From Burkholderiales bacterium (lineage in GTDB: Bacteria > Pseudomonadota > Gammaproteobacteria > Burkholderiales > JAEUOS01): 64,000 nucleotides of DNA. Shown here in pieces: positions 34,801 to 43,527 of this stretch. How positions within the stretch are numbered: position 1 is the stretch's first letter; each line of letters begins with the position of its first letter. The translations under genes and the position numbers were made by a program. The stretch spans positions 124,001-188,000 of the forward strand of contig JAEUOR010000035.1 in NCBI GenBank assembly GCA_016790635.1, read 5' to 3'. Under the pieces are notes generated by a model. That model searched no databases and was not told the DNA's origin. It was given only the letters and a program-made list of their open reading frames with translations.

Positions 34801-36855
34801 ATGCCGCGCCAGCTCTTCGTCACCACTGCCCTGCCGTACGCCAACGGTTCGTTTCATATCGGCCATATCATGGAGTACATCCAGGCCGACATCTGGGTGC
34901 GTTTCCAACGCATGCAGGGCCACACGGTGCACTTTGTCTGCGCCGATGATGCGCATGGCGCGCCGATCATGCTCAAAGCCGAGGCTGAAGGCATCAAGCC
35001 TGAGACTCTGGTGGCGCGCATCGGTGCCGAGCGAGCCAGGTATCTCGAGGGCTTTCATATCGCCTTCGACAACTGGCACTCGACGCATTCGGCCGAGAAC
35101 ACCCAGCTCGCGCAGGACATCTACCGCAAGCTCGATGCCGCCGGGCTCATCGATCGCCGCACCATCGAGCAATACTTCGATCCGGTCAAGAGCATGTTCC
35201 TGGCCGACCGCTACATTAAGGGCGAATGCCCCAACTGCGGCGCCAAGGATCAGTTCGGCGACAACTGCGAGGTCTGTGGGGCCGTGTACTCGCCGACCGA
35301 CCTGAAGAACCCCTACTCCACCCTGTCCGGGGCGCCGCCGGTACTCAAGTCTTCCGAGCATTTCTTTTTTCGCCTGTCCGATGCGCGCTGCGTAGCCTTT
35401 CTCAAGGAGTGGGCTCTGGGAGAGCGACTGCAGGGCCAGGTCGCCAACAAGGCGCGCGAATGGCTCGAAGGCACGGGCGACAAGGCCCTGGGCGACTGGG
35501 ACATTTCGCGCGATGCACCCTATTTCGGCATCGAGATCCCCGGCGCACCCGGCAAGTATTTCTACGTCTGGCTGGACGCGCCGATCGGCTACCTTGCGAG
35601 TTTCAAGAACTATTGCCGGAAAAAAGGCATCGACTTCGAGGCGTTTCTTGCCGACCCGCACTCCGAGCAGATTCATTTCATCGGCAAGGACATCATTTAT
35701 TTCCACACGCTCTTCTGGCCGGCAATGCTGAAATTCGCCGGCTACAAGGTGCCGGACCGCGTCTATGTGCACGGCTTCATCACCGTGTCGGGCGAGAAGA
35801 TGAGCAAGTCGCGCGGCACCGGCATCTCGCCATTGCGCTACCTGGACATCGGCATGAACCCGGAATGGCTGCGTTACTACATCGCCGCCAAGCTGAACGC
35901 CAACGTCGAGGACGTCGATTTCAACCCGGACGACTTCATCGCGCGGGTCAACAGCGACCTGGTGGGCAAGTACGTCAACATCGCCAGCCGCGCATCCAAG
36001 TTCCTGCCCGAGGGTCGATTGGTGGCGAGTGAGTTCGGGCGCAATGAGCGCACCGGCGACCTGCTCAAGGCGGTGCAATCCCACTATGAAGCGCGGGAGT
36101 TCGGCAAGGCGGTGCGCGACATCATGGCGTACGCGGACGACGCGAACCGGAAGTTCGACCTGGCGGCGCCCTGGCAACTCGTCAAGGAGGGCAAGGCTGA
36201 ACGTGCCTCCGAGGTGGCTACCGAGGCGATCGAGGCATTTCGCGCCATCACTGCCTGCTTGAAGCCGATCCTGCCGGACCTCGCCATGCGCGCCGAGCGC
36301 TTTCTCGACTGCGCGACACTGACCTTCGATAGCGCGGCCCTGCCGCTCGGGCCGGGGCATCGCATTGGTGCCTACGAGCACCTCATGACCCGTGTGGATG
36401 CCAAACACCTGGACGCCCTGTTCGACATGCCTGAACCTTCCAAAGCCCCACCGACACAGCCAGCGGTCGCCGCTGCGGCACCGCCTGCACCTGCGCCTGC
36501 TTCCGCATCTGCCTCCGCGACGATCGGCATCGATGACTTCATGAAAGTCGACCTGCGCGTCGCGCGCATCGTCGATGCCGGCCCGGTAGAGGGCGCCGAC
36601 AAGCTGGTGCGCCTGACGCTGGACATTGGCGAAGCCAAGCCGCGCAACGTCTTCGCCGGCATCAAGGCGGCTTATGATCCGGCGCAACTGGTCGGGCGCC
36701 TCACGGTCATGGTGGCCAACCTGGCGCCGCGCAAGATGAAGTTCGGCCTCTCCGAAGGCATGGTGCTGGCGGCAAGCGCTCCCGATGGCGCGGCAAGCGG
36801 CATCTACCTGCTTGCACCCGATAGCGGCGCCGTGCCGGGCATGCGGGTCAAGTAG
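34801..36855 (+). CDS. metG: Methionyl-tRNA synthetase
   Basis: A 684-residue cytosolic enzyme charging tRNA-Met. HIGH signature HIGHIMEY near residue 20, a zinc knuckle with GECPNCGAK and NCEVCG near 142-160, and the KMSKS loop [10 protein letters not shown] near 335. An anticodon-binding domain follows, then an Ala/Pro-rich linker (about 545-578) and a C-terminal EMAP/Arc1p-like tRNA-binding and dimerisation domain (about 575-684, beginning [12 protein letters not shown]). Full length (677 in E. coli). Followed after 23 bases by the SulP gene. Confidence 0.97.
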   Translation: MPRQLFVTTALPYANGSFHIGHIMEYIQADIWVRFQRMQGHTVHFVCADDAHGAPIMLKAEAEGIKPETLVARIGAERARYLEGFHIAFDNWHSTHSAENTQLAQDIYRKLDAAGLIDRRTIEQYFDPVKSMFLADRYIKGECPNCGAKDQFGDNCEVCGAVYSPTDLKNPYSTLSGAPPVLKSSEHFFFRLSDARCVAFLKEWALGERLQGQVANKAREWLEGTGDKALGDWDISRDAPYFGIEIPGAPGKYFYVWLDAPIGYLASFKNYCRKKGIDFEAFLADPHSEQIHFIGKDIIYFHTLFWPAMLKFAGYKVPDRVYVHGFITVSGEKMSKSRGTGISPLRYLDIGMNPEWLRYYIAAKLNANVEDVDFNPDDFIARVNSDLVGKYVNIASRASKFLPEGRLVASEFGRNERTGDLLKAVQSHYEAREFGKAVRDIMAYADDANRKFDLAAPWQLVKEGKAERASEVATEAIEAFRAITACLKPILPDLAMRAERFLDCATLTFDSAALPLGPGHRIGAYEHLMTRVDAKHLDALFDMPEPSKAPPTQPAVAAAAPPAPAPASASASATIGIDDFMKVDLRVARIVDAGPVEGADKLVRLTLDIGEAKPRNVFAGIKAAYDPAQLVGRLTVMVANLAPRKMKFGLSEGMVLAASAPDGAASGIYLLAPDSGAVPGMRVK

Positions 36856-36878
36856 ACCGCGGCGGCGCCCACCCTCAA

Positions 36879-38582
36879 ATGGCGCTATTGCTACACCGGT
36901 TCCGGCCATACCTGGCCAAGAGCCTGAAGCAATATGACCGCCACCAGTTCGGCGACGATCTGGCTGCCGGGATCACGGTCGGCGTCGTCGCACTGCCCCT
37001 GGCGATGGCGTTCGCGATCGCCTCCGGCGTCAAGCCCGAGGCCGGCATCTTCACGGCCATCATTGCCGGCTTCCTGATCTCGGCCCTGGGCGGATCGCGG
37101 GTGCAGATCGGCGGGCCTGCCGGCGCCTTCATCGTGATCGTCTACGCGATCATCGCCCGCTACGGCCTGGGCAACCTGTTGGTCGCGACCGTGCTGGCGG
37201 GAGTCCTCCTCTTCATGATGGGACTGTTCCGCATTGGTTCGCTGATTCGCTATATCCCGGTAGCCATCGTGATCGGTTTCACCAACGGCATCGCGGTCCT
37301 GATCATGGTGTCGCAGGTCAAGGATTTTCTCGGCTTGTCGATTGCGTCGATGCCGGCCGATTTCGTTTCCGCGCTCGTGGCCATCGCGCGCGCGATGGCG
37401 ACTTTCAATCCGATCGCCTGCGCGCTGGCGCTTGGCTGCTTTCTCATCGTCTTCACATGGCCCCGCCTGGGCGCCTGCCTGGAGCGGCGCACCGGCTCCC
37501 ACGGGGCACTGGTACGCTTCTCCACGCGCCTGCCCGGCAGCATCATCGCCCTGGTGTTGGCCACTGTCGTGGTGGCCTGGCTGGGCTTGCCGGTCGAGAC
37601 CATCGGTACCCGCTTCGGCGGCATTCCCCAGCAATTGCCGTCCTTCGCCCTGCCCGACCTGTCGTGGGAAAGCGCGAAAAACCTGGTCGTCCCGACGCTC
37701 ACCATCGCCCTGCTGGGCGCCATCGAGTCCCTGTTGTGTGCACGCATCGCCGACAACATGATCGACGATCGCCATGATCCGAACCAGGAACTCATGGCCC
37801 AGGGCGTGGCCAACTTCGTGACGCCGTTCTTCGGCGGCATCCCCGCCACCGGCACCATCGCCCGCACCACCACCAACGTGCGCAGCGGCGCGCGCTCACC
37901 CGTGGCCGGGATCATCCATGCGGCGACGCTCCTGGCGATCGTGCTGATCGGCGCGCCACTGGCTGCAGGTGTGCCACTGGCCGCGTTGGCGGCCATCCTC
38001 ATGGTGGTGGCCTACAACATGGGTGAATGGCGCGAGTTCCGCAAGCTTGCACGCCTGTCCGTGCCGTATCGCGTGACGATGGTTTCGACCTTCGCGCTCA
38101 CGGTGGTGGTCGATCTCACGGTGGCCGTCGAGATCGGTCTGGTGCTGGCCTGCGTCTCCTTCATCTACCGCATCTCCAGCCTGACCCGCACCGAGCGTAT
38201 CGAAACCCCCCGCAGCGGGATCGAGGCATTCCGCGTGCATGGCTCGCTGTTTTTCGGCTCCGTGGGCACCATCGAGCTGCTGCTCGAGGACATCGACCGA
38301 AAAGCGCCCCAAGTCCTGCTGCTCGACCTGGCGCACGTGATCAACATAGACACCACCGGACTGGACGCCCTGGATGCGCTGCGGCGTGGCCTCAGGCGCC
38401 GCGATGCAGCCCTGGTCCTGTGCAATCTTGGCGAACAGCCGCTCTCCCTGGTGCGACGCACGGGTTTTGATCATTTGCTCGAAGCGCGGAACCTGTGCAC
38501 GGATTTCGCGGGTGCGATGGCACGCGCGATGGAACTGGTCGACGGACGGCCGGACGTCGGCGCTGCAGAGGCAGCGCCGTGA
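36879..38582 (+). CDS. SulP family anion transporter with STAS domain
   Basis: A 567-residue inner-membrane transporter. The N-terminal half has about 12-14 helices with the SulP entry motif ITVGVVALPLAMAFAIASG near residues 30-48; GGSRVQIGGPAGAF near 85 is the family signature. A C-terminal STAS domain (about 440-550) contains LLLDLAHVINIDTTGLDAL. Likely substrates are sulfate, bicarbonate or dicarboxylates. Probably co-transcribed with metG. Its end is 11 bases from the convergent cupin gene. Confidence 0.92.
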   Translation: MALLLHRFRPYLAKSLKQYDRHQFGDDLAAGITVGVVALPLAMAFAIASGVKPEAGIFTAIIAGFLISALGGSRVQIGGPAGAFIVIVYAIIARYGLGNLLVATVLAGVLLFMMGLFRIGSLIRYIPVAIVIGFTNGIAVLIMVSQVKDFLGLSIASMPADFVSALVAIARAMATFNPIACALALGCFLIVFTWPRLGACLERRTGSHGALVRFSTRLPGSIIALVLATVVVAWLGLPVETIGTRFGGIPQQLPSFALPDLSWESAKNLVVPTLTIALLGAIESLLCARIADNMIDDRHDPNQELMAQGVANFVTPFFGGIPATGTIARTTTNVRSGARSPVAGIIHAATLLAIVLIGAPLAAGVPLAALAAILMVVAYNMGEWREFRKLARLSVPYRVTMVSTFALTVVVDLTVAVEIGLVLACVSFIYRISSLTRTERIETPRSGIEAFRVHGSLFFGSVGTIELLLEDIDRKAPQVLLLDLAHVINIDTTGLDALDALRRGLRRRDAALVLCNLGEQPLSLVRRTGFDHLLEARNLCTDFAGAMARAMELVDGRPDVGAAEAAP

Positions 38583-38593
38583 GTGCAAACGGT

Positions 38594-39058
38594 TCAGGCG
38601 AACAGGCTGCGCAGTCTCGCCAGGTAGGACACGGCCGCCGGATCGCCTTCCGGCGGCGCCCAGGCGGCGCGCTCGGATTCGGCGATGGGCACATACGGCC
38701 CGGCCTTGGCCTCGAAGAATACCGAGCCGGGCTTGAGGGCGAGGACGGTATGAAAGCGGCCGTGCGCGATGTCGATGCCGATGCTGTCCCCGTCGGGTGC
38801 AATCACCCCGGTCTCGACGACCTCGCCGTGCGTGTCGAAGAGCACCACGCCGAACGCGCCGCACAAGGCGACAATGGTCTCGTCCTTGGCGGGGTCGAGA
38901 TGGCGGTGCGGCTGCACGTATGAATCAGGCTCGAGCGCATTGAGCAGTCGATGCGTATGCGCGTCGTTGCCGGCGTGGAAATTGCGATTCTTGCGCCGGC
39001 GCGGCGCCGCTTGCGCCTCGCGCACGACCTCGGCCAGCAAGGATCGGGTGATGAACAT
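38594..39058 (-). CDS. WbuC-type cupin metalloprotein
   Basis: A 154-residue single-domain cupin. The metal motif is PHRHLDPAKDE near residues 51-61, preceded by an N-terminal RKNRNFH segment typical of WbuC-like proteins. WbuC is linked to O-antigen clusters in other bacteria but its reaction is unknown. The ATG at 39058 is chosen because the frame upstream covers the divergent btuF start. No polysaccharide genes are near. Confidence 0.85.
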   Translation of the reverse strand: MFITRSLLAEVVREAQAAPRRRKNRNFHAGNDAHTHRLLNALEPDSYVQPHRHLDPAKDETIVALCGAFGVVLFDTHGEVVETGVIAPDGDSIGIDIAHGRFHTVLALKPGSVFFEAKAGPYVPIAESERAAWAPPEGDPAAVSYLARLRSLFA

Positions 39059-39073
39059 GGCAGGAAGTTGCGC

Positions 39074-39973
39074 TTGAAAGTGCCATTTTCGCACCTCGGC
39101 AGCTGCATTGCGCGCGTCACAGCCGCCGCCTGCATCGCGGCTTCGGTGAGCGCTTCGGCCGCGGATATCAGGCTCAAGGACGACGCCGGTCAGAACCTGC
39201 ACCTGCGCGCGCCGGCCCGGCGCCTGGTCACCTTGTCACCGCACCTGACCGAACTGGCCTATGCCGCAGGCGCGGGAGAGCGCGTGGTCGCGGCTGTCGA
39301 ATTCAGCGACTATCCGCCCGCTGCAAGAGACCTGCCGCGCGTCGGCGACAGCGCGCGCCTGGACATCGAGCGCATCGCCGGGCTGCGCCCGGACCTGCTG
39401 CTGGCCTGGCCGCACGGCGCGGCCGAACGCTCGCTAGCCGCGCTGCGCGGCCTGGGCATCCCGGTCTTCCTGTCCAATCCGCAGCGCCTTGCCGACATCG
39501 CCGTGACGCTGGAAGCCATCGGCCGGCTCGCCGGCAGCGAGCCACAGGCTGTGGCTGCGGCAAACGCATTTCGCCAGCGCCTGGCCGGCATGCCTGCGCC
39601 CGTGCACCGCACCCGGCCGCTGCGCACGCTGGTGCAAATATGGGACAGGCCGCTCATGACGGTCAACGATTCCCACCTGGTGAGCGACGCCCTGCGATCC
39701 TGTGGCGGCACCAACTTATTCGGCCACCTGCGCGCCGTGGCGCCCGCAATCACCCTCGAGGCAGTCCTCGCCGCCGACCCCGAAGTCATCGTCGCCCTGC
39801 CGCCAACGGACGATCCGGCCTGGCTGGCCGCGTGGCAGCGCTGGCCGAACATCAGCGCTGTACGGCGCGGCGCCATGCTGACCATTCCCTCGGACCTGCT
39901 GACCCGCCCCACGCCGCGCGTGCTCGACGGCATGCAGCGCCTGTGCGCGGTGCTCAGCGCGGCGCACCCCTGA
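39074..39973 (+). CDS. btuF: Cobalamin-type ABC transporter substrate-binding protein (BtuF-like)
   Basis: A 299-residue helical-backbone periplasmic receptor. A signal peptide (LKVPFSHLGSCIARVTAA, cleavage near ASA-A) precedes RRLVTLSPHLTELAYAAG. LRTLVQIWDRPLMTVNDSHLV near 190 and CGGTNLF near 215 match cobalamin-binding receptors rather than siderophore ones. The start is unclear: no ATG is present just before the signal peptide. TTG at 39074 with AGGA eight bases upstream is preferred; GTG at 39080 is possible. It is divergent from the cupin gene and converges on btuD. Confidence 0.8.
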   Translation: MKVPFSHLGSCIARVTAAACIAASVSASAADIRLKDDAGQNLHLRAPARRLVTLSPHLTELAYAAGAGERVVAAVEFSDYPPAARDLPRVGDSARLDIERIAGLRPDLLLAWPHGAAERSLAALRGLGIPVFLSNPQRLADIAVTLEAIGRLAGSEPQAVAAANAFRQRLAGMPAPVHRTRPLRTLVQIWDRPLMTVNDSHLVSDALRSCGGTNLFGHLRAVAPAITLEAVLAADPEVIVALPPTDDPAWLAAWQRWPNISAVRRGAMLTIPSDLLTRPTPRVLDGMQRLCAVLSAAHP

Positions 39974-39988
39974 CCCGGCCGAAGTCGT

Positions 39989-40771
39989 TCACACGGCAAT
40001 GAAACCGCGGCGCCCTGCCAGATCCACCTGAGCCAGCTCCGCACCGAAAGCCTTCGACAGGCGATCAGCATTGAGAATGGCATCGACCGGACCGGCGCAG
40101 GCGCCGCCGCGACCGTCGAGCAGCAGGGCGTGACTGGCGTGACGTGCGGCAATGTTGATGTCGTGAAGCGCGGCGATGACGGCATGACGGTCGGCAGCCA
40201 GCCGCGCAAAAAGGTGTGCGAGTGCCGCCTGGTGCGGCAGGTCCTGATGCGAGAGTGGTTCGTCGAACAGGTAAAGGCGCGGCTCCTGCGCCAGCAGCGC
40301 CGCGATGGCAACCCGCTGGCGCTCGCCCGCCGACAGGCTGCGAACCCCGCGCCGCGCGTGTCCTGCCATGTCGACCTGGGCCAATGCATTGAGCGCCAAC
40401 GCGCCGTCGTTGCGCGATTCCCACTGCCATCGACCGAGGTGCGGGTGACGCCCCAGCAACACGGTTTCCAGCACGCTGGCATCGAAGGCGTCCGCGCTGT
40501 GCTGCGGCAGGTAAGCGCGCAGCAAGGCCAATGCATCGCGGGTCCATGCGCTGCGCTCGCGCCCCTGCCAGGCCAGCGCACCCTGGCAGGTCCCTGGGGC
40601 ACTGACCGCTGCGGCCCGCTTGAGGAGGGTGGTCTTGCCGGCGCCGTTGGGTCCCAGCACGCACCAGAACTCTCCCGCGCGCACTTCCCAGTCCAGGGCC
40701 TCGACCAAGGTACGCGCCCCGACGGCCAGGCGCAGGCCACGGGCACTGAATAGTGACGCCTCAGCGGTCAC
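39989..40771 (-). CDS. btuD: ABC transporter ATP-binding protein (BtuD-like)
   Basis: A 260-residue ATPase with Walker A GPNGAGKTT near 40, signature LSAGERQRVAIAAL near 145 and Walker B LYLFDEPLSHQD near 165. GTG start at 40771 overlaps the btuC stop by 11 bases. It supplies energy for BtuC; the receptor gene is convergent, 15 bases away. Confidence 0.88.
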   Translation of the reverse strand: MTAEASLFSARGLRLAVGARTLVEALDWEVRAGEFWCVLGPNGAGKTTLLKRAAAVSAPGTCQGALAWQGRERSAWTRDALALLRAYLPQHSADAFDASVLETVLLGRHPHLGRWQWESRNDGALALNALAQVDMAGHARRGVRSLSAGERQRVAIAALLAQEPRLYLFDEPLSHQDLPHQAALAHLFARLAADRHAVIAALHDINIAARHASHALLLDGRGGACAGPVDAILNADRLSKAFGAELAQVDLAGRRGFIAV

Positions 40772-41756
40772 GACCCTGCCCCCAGAGGATCGCCAGGAAC
40801 ACCGGTACGCCGATCAGGGCGGTCAGGGCGCCGGTCGGCAATTGGGTGGGCGCGACCAGGCTGCGCGCCAGCGTGTCGGCAATGAGCAGGAGCGCGCCAC
40901 CGGTCAGGACCGCGGCCGGCAGCAGGACGCGATGATCGGCACCCACCACGAGTCGCACCAGGTGCGGCGCGATCAGTCCGACGAAGCCAATCGTCCCCGC
41001 CGTGGCCACCGCGACGGCGGTCGCGATCGAAGCGATGAGAAACGCCAGCAGGCGAAGGCGCCTGGCATCCACCCCCAGCGACTCGGCGGTCAAGTCCCCG
41101 CGCGAGAGCAGGTTCAAGCCCCGCGCCTGCGGCATCGCCAACGCGAGCGCAGCGCACATCGCGAGCCAGGCCGGGCGCCAGTCCGCTGCGCCAGCCAAGT
41201 CGCCGATCAGCCAGAAGAGCATGCCGCGCACCTGGGCTTCCGGAGCCACCGACAGGATGAGCACCACCACCGCGCCGGCCAGGGCGGCGATGGCAACCCC
41301 GGACAGCAGCAGGCGTTGCGCCGCGCCGGGCTCGATCTCGGCCGAGAAGTCGCGCCGCGCCAGCCACAGGACCAGGGTCGCGGTGAAGAGCGCTCCGCCG
41401 GCCGCGCTCAAGTGCAGGGCCAGGAGCGAGGCTCCGACGAGCATTGCACCCAGGGCGCCCGCGGCGGCACCGCCCGACAGTCCCAACAGGTAGGGATCGG
41501 CCAGGGCGTTGCGCATCAGGGTCTGCATGAGCGCACCGGCCAACGCCAGGAGAGCGCCGACTGCGAACGCCGCCAGCGCGCGCGGCAGGCGCAGTTCAAG
41601 CACCACTTGCGCCGCATCCGGCGACGCATTGCCGCCGGCGACGACTCGCATGACTTCACCTGCGCCGATCGCGACGCTGCCAGTGGCGAGCGCATGCAGG
41701 AATGCGCCGCAGGCGATTGCCAGGCCGATCAGCCAGATCGTCGCAGCGCGCTGCAA
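40761..41756 (-). CDS. btuC: FecCD-family ABC permease (BtuC-like)
   Basis: A 331-residue inner-membrane permease with about ten helices, typical of BtuC/FhuB/FecCD. ALADPYLLGLSGGAA near 90 and GTIGFVGLIAPHLVRL near 250 are family motifs. The start must be near TTG 41756 because an in-frame TAG lies three codons upstream at 41763-41765. Import of vitamin B12 or related corrinoids is inferred from the BtuF-like receptor. No TonB receptor is in the window. Confidence 0.88.
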   Translation of the reverse strand: MQRAATIWLIGLAIACGAFLHALATGSVAIGAGEVMRVVAGGNASPDAAQVVLELRLPRALAAFAVGALLALAGALMQTLMRNALADPYLLGLSGGAAAGALGAMLVGASLLALHLSAAGGALFTATLVLWLARRDFSAEIEPGAAQRLLLSGVAIAALAGAVVVLILSVAPEAQVRGMLFWLIGDLAGAADWRPAWLAMCAALALAMPQARGLNLLSRGDLTAESLGVDARRLRLLAFLIASIATAVAVATAGTIGFVGLIAPHLVRLVVGADHRVLLPAAVLTGGALLLIADTLARSLVAPTQLPTGALTALIGVPVFLAILWGQGRDR

Positions 41757-42121
41757 GGGAACCTAGAGGCGAGAGAAGGCCGCCAAGCGCGACAAGCGCG
41801 TGCGTAGCCCCAGATTCTTGTTCACTCCCGCGCGCCCTTTCCCAGTCCCTGCCCCAAGCGACGATTGCCTGCGAACTGCCAATGCCGCGGTCGTTCCGAT
41901 GAGACCCCTCTCAGGACCTGTCGACTGAAAAGGCATCATGAATCCCGCCTGACCCGCAGGACCAAAGAGTGTCCGGGGACCGATACTGGTCCGAATTGTA
42001 TGCCGCGCCTCCCGATCGATCCGAGCCAGGGTGGGCGCCTTTCCGCGACAGTGCTTGACTTCACATTCAAATCCGCTCACAGGTGCTTGACGCGACGCGA
42101 TTTTTCGCCCACCATTTGGAC
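41757..42121. other. 365-base intergenic region before btuC and the zapB-like gene
   Basis: The longest stretch without an assigned protein or RNA gene. On the minus strand it forms a long leader for btuC; TACAAT at 41996-42000/42001 (minus) is a possible -10 box. No B12-box-like cobalamin riboswitch motif was found by eye on either strand. A 105-codon open frame (41763-42080, minus) runs through it in the btuC frame but resembles nothing known. On the plus strand, TTGACT at 42055-42060 is a -35-like hexamer ahead of the zapB-like gene. Confidence 0.5.
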
Positions 42122-42322
42122 ATGACCGAGCTTGAAGCCTTGGAACAAAAGATCGCGCAACTGGCTGCGCTGTTCCAGCGCGCGCGCGAGGAAAATCGCG
42201 ACCTGCGCCAGCGCGGCATGCAACTCGAAGCCGACAACCAGCGATTGAACGACAAGGTGCTTGCCGCCCGCGAGCGCCTCGAAGGCCTGCTTTCGCGGCT
42301 CCCGGCCGACCCGGCCGCCTGA
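42122..42322 (+). CDS. Small coiled-coil protein, ZapB-like
   Basis: A 66-residue, highly charged protein (MTELEALEQKIAQLAALF start) predicted to be almost all coiled coil, ending in a short Pro/Ala tail. Similar small coiled-coil proteins are found directly before zapA in many proteobacteria and resemble the division protein ZapB. ATG at 42122 is preferred; the frame is open to a GTG at 42083. It precedes zapA by 62 bases, which contain a separate TATACT box. Confidence 0.75.
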   Translation: MTELEALEQKIAQLAALFQRAREENRDLRQRGMQLEADNQRLNDKVLAARERLEGLLSRLPADPAA

Positions 42323-42348
42323 CTGGCCCGGCTTTCCGTCAGGCGCCT

Positions 42349-42354
42349 TATACT
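42349..42354 (+). promoter_or_regulatory. Putative -10 box of zapA
   Basis: TATACT, 31 bases before the zapA ATG. This would give zapA and perhaps 6S RNA a promoter separate from the zapB-like gene. No clear -35 box. Confidence 0.4.
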
Positions 42355-42384
42355 GCGGGTAACCTCAATCGCCGACCCCGCGCG

Positions 42385-42705
42385 ATGGCCGCAACCAAGT
42401 CCACCGTCAAGAACATAGACGTCAGCATCCTCGACCGGCAGTATCGGGTCGCCTGTCCTGACGACGAGCGCGACAGCCTGATGGCTGCGGTCGCTTATCT
42501 CGACCAGAAGATGCGCGACATCAAGGCCGCCGGCAAGATCGCCGGGGTCGACCGCATCGCGGTCATGGCCGCCCTCAATATTGCCCACGAACTCCTGGCT
42601 GCCAAGACCGGCGCCGGTTTTGACCTGGGTGAGTACAAGCGTAGAATGGGCTCCATGAACAAGGTCATCGACGAGGCCATCGCCAGCCAGGAAAAGCTGT
42701 TCTAG
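42385..42705 (+). CDS. zapA: Cell division protein ZapA
   Basis: A 106-residue cytosolic protein promoting FtsZ filament bundling. The N-terminal globular part has VSILDRQYRVACPDDER (about residues 12-28), followed by a helix with AVAYLDQKMRDIKAAGKIAG, IAVMAALNIAHELL and a short C-terminal coiled coil. Length is normal. Directly followed by 6S RNA, a conserved neighbour. Confidence 0.93.
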   Translation: MAATKSTVKNIDVSILDRQYRVACPDDERDSLMAAVAYLDQKMRDIKAAGKIAGVDRIAVMAALNIAHELLAAKTGAGFDLGEYKRRMGSMNKVIDEAIASQEKLF

Positions 42706-42728
42706 GCGATTCGCCGCCCGGCGAGTCG

Positions 42729-42772
42729 GTTCAAGCCAGTGCGGAGCGGTCGTGGCCCGCTCTGACTTGAAC
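42729..42772 (+). repeat. Inverted repeat just before 6S RNA
   Basis: Outer arms GTTCAAG (42729-42735) and CTTGAAC (42766-42772) enclose an inner stem GAGCGG (42744-42749) with CCGCTC (42757-42762). It sits between zapA and the first base of 6S RNA, over the -35 to -10 region of any 6S promoter. No U-run follows, so it is not a clear terminator. Confidence 0.6.
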
Positions 42773-42775
42773 GAA

Positions 42776-42985
42776 TTCCCTGCGGTGTTGGTTGAGGCCT
42801 TAAATTCCTTGAACCAATAAGCTGAAAAGCTCGGCTGTCTTCGAATCGATTGCTGTTGTGCGTCTCATCGTCCGCCATAGCGCGAGCTCCCTGGCGGGTC
42901 GCTTAAGACCCTGATGCGATCTTCATGAGGCAGCCAACCTGAACCACCGGTTCAGGATGAGGGTCTGGCCGCATTCGCGGGGAAC
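42776..42985 (+). ncRNA. ssrS: 6S RNA
   Basis: The 5' segment TTCCCTGCGGTGTTGG and the 3' segment GGCCGCATTCGCGGGGAA form the closing stem typical of betaproteobacterial 6S RNA (TTCCC pairs with GGGAA). Internal CCTTGAACCAATAAGCTGAAA and TCGATTGCTGTTGTGCG are characteristic of the central bubble and arm. 6S RNA binds sigma-70 RNA polymerase in stationary phase by mimicking an open promoter. The position behind zapA agrees. Ends are estimated from the stem and may be off by several bases; the leader before the mature 5' end was not determined. Confidence 0.9.
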
Positions 42986-42997
42986 CTATTGTCTGGC

Positions 42998-43027
42998 ACG
43001 GGCGGCCTTTGCCGCCCGTTTCTTTTT
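42998..43027 (+). terminator. Rho-independent terminator of 6S RNA
   Basis: Stem ACGGGCGGC (42998-43006) with GCCGCCCGT (43011-43019), loop CTTT, followed by a T-rich run (TTCTTTTTC). It lies 13 bases after the 6S 3' end. Confidence 0.9.
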
Positions 43028-43059
43028 CGTCGCGAGCGCCCCTCCGGCGCGACAAGAGC

Positions 43060-43527
43060 ATGGCTTACTGGCTGATGAAGTCCGAACCGGACGAGGTCTC
43101 GATCGACGATCTCGCCGCCGCCCCGCGGCAGACGCTGCCCTGGTTCGGCGTACGCAACTACCAGGCGCGCAACTACATGCGCGACGACATGCGATTGGGC
43201 GACGAGGCCTTCTTCTATCACTCCTCGTGCCCGGAGCCGGGCATCGCCGGACTGTGCGCGGTCGCGCGCACTGCCTACCCGGACGCCACCCAGTTCGACC
43301 CGAAGAGCAAGTACCACGACCCCAAGTCGAGCAAGGACGCGCCGCGCTGGCAGAACGTCGATGTGCGCTTCGTGGCGCGCACCCGCCTGGTTTCCCTGGA
43401 TGAATTGCGCAGTCATCCGCAGTTGGCAGACATGGTTGTGCTTCGGCGCGGCAACCGGTTGTCGATCACACCGGTGACCGCCGGCCAGTGGTCGTTCATC
43501 AAGCGCCTGCTCAAGCCGCGCAAGTGA
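43060..43527 (+). CDS. EVE domain protein
   Basis: A 155-residue EVE (YTH-like PUA fold) protein: AYWLMKSEPDEVSID at the start, WFGVRNYQARNYMRD near 30-44, and FYHSSC near 57. EVE domains bind modified nucleobases in DNA or RNA. ATG at 43060 is chosen because the frame upstream runs into the 6S terminator. Its stop overlaps the next gene's GTG start (GTGA). Confidence 0.93.
   Translation: MAYWLMKSEPDEVSIDDLAAAPRQTLPWFGVRNYQARNYMRDDMRLGDEAFFYHSSCPEPGIAGLCAVARTAYPDATQFDPKSKYHDPKSSKDAPRWQNVDVRFVARTRLVSLDELRSHPQLADMVVLRRGNRLSITPVTAGQWSFIKRLLKPRK

Noticed and set aside
36465..36530. Repetitive Ala/Pro/Ser-rich stretch in metG
   Set aside because: It is the flexible linker before the C-terminal tRNA-binding domain and is usual for this enzyme.
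33574..36909. A 1111-codon minus-strand frame covering apbC and the reverse of metG
   Set aside because: Only the last 363 codons (apbC) carry motifs. The rest is antisense to metG and unlike any protein.
41763..42080. A 105-codon minus-strand frame before btuC
   Set aside because: It shares the btuC frame up to a TAG, but no motif, ribosome site or conservation can be shown from the sequence. Kept only as part of the leader finding.
41757..42121. A cobalamin riboswitch before btuC
   Set aside because: Looked for on both strands; no convincing B12 box or linked stem pattern was seen.
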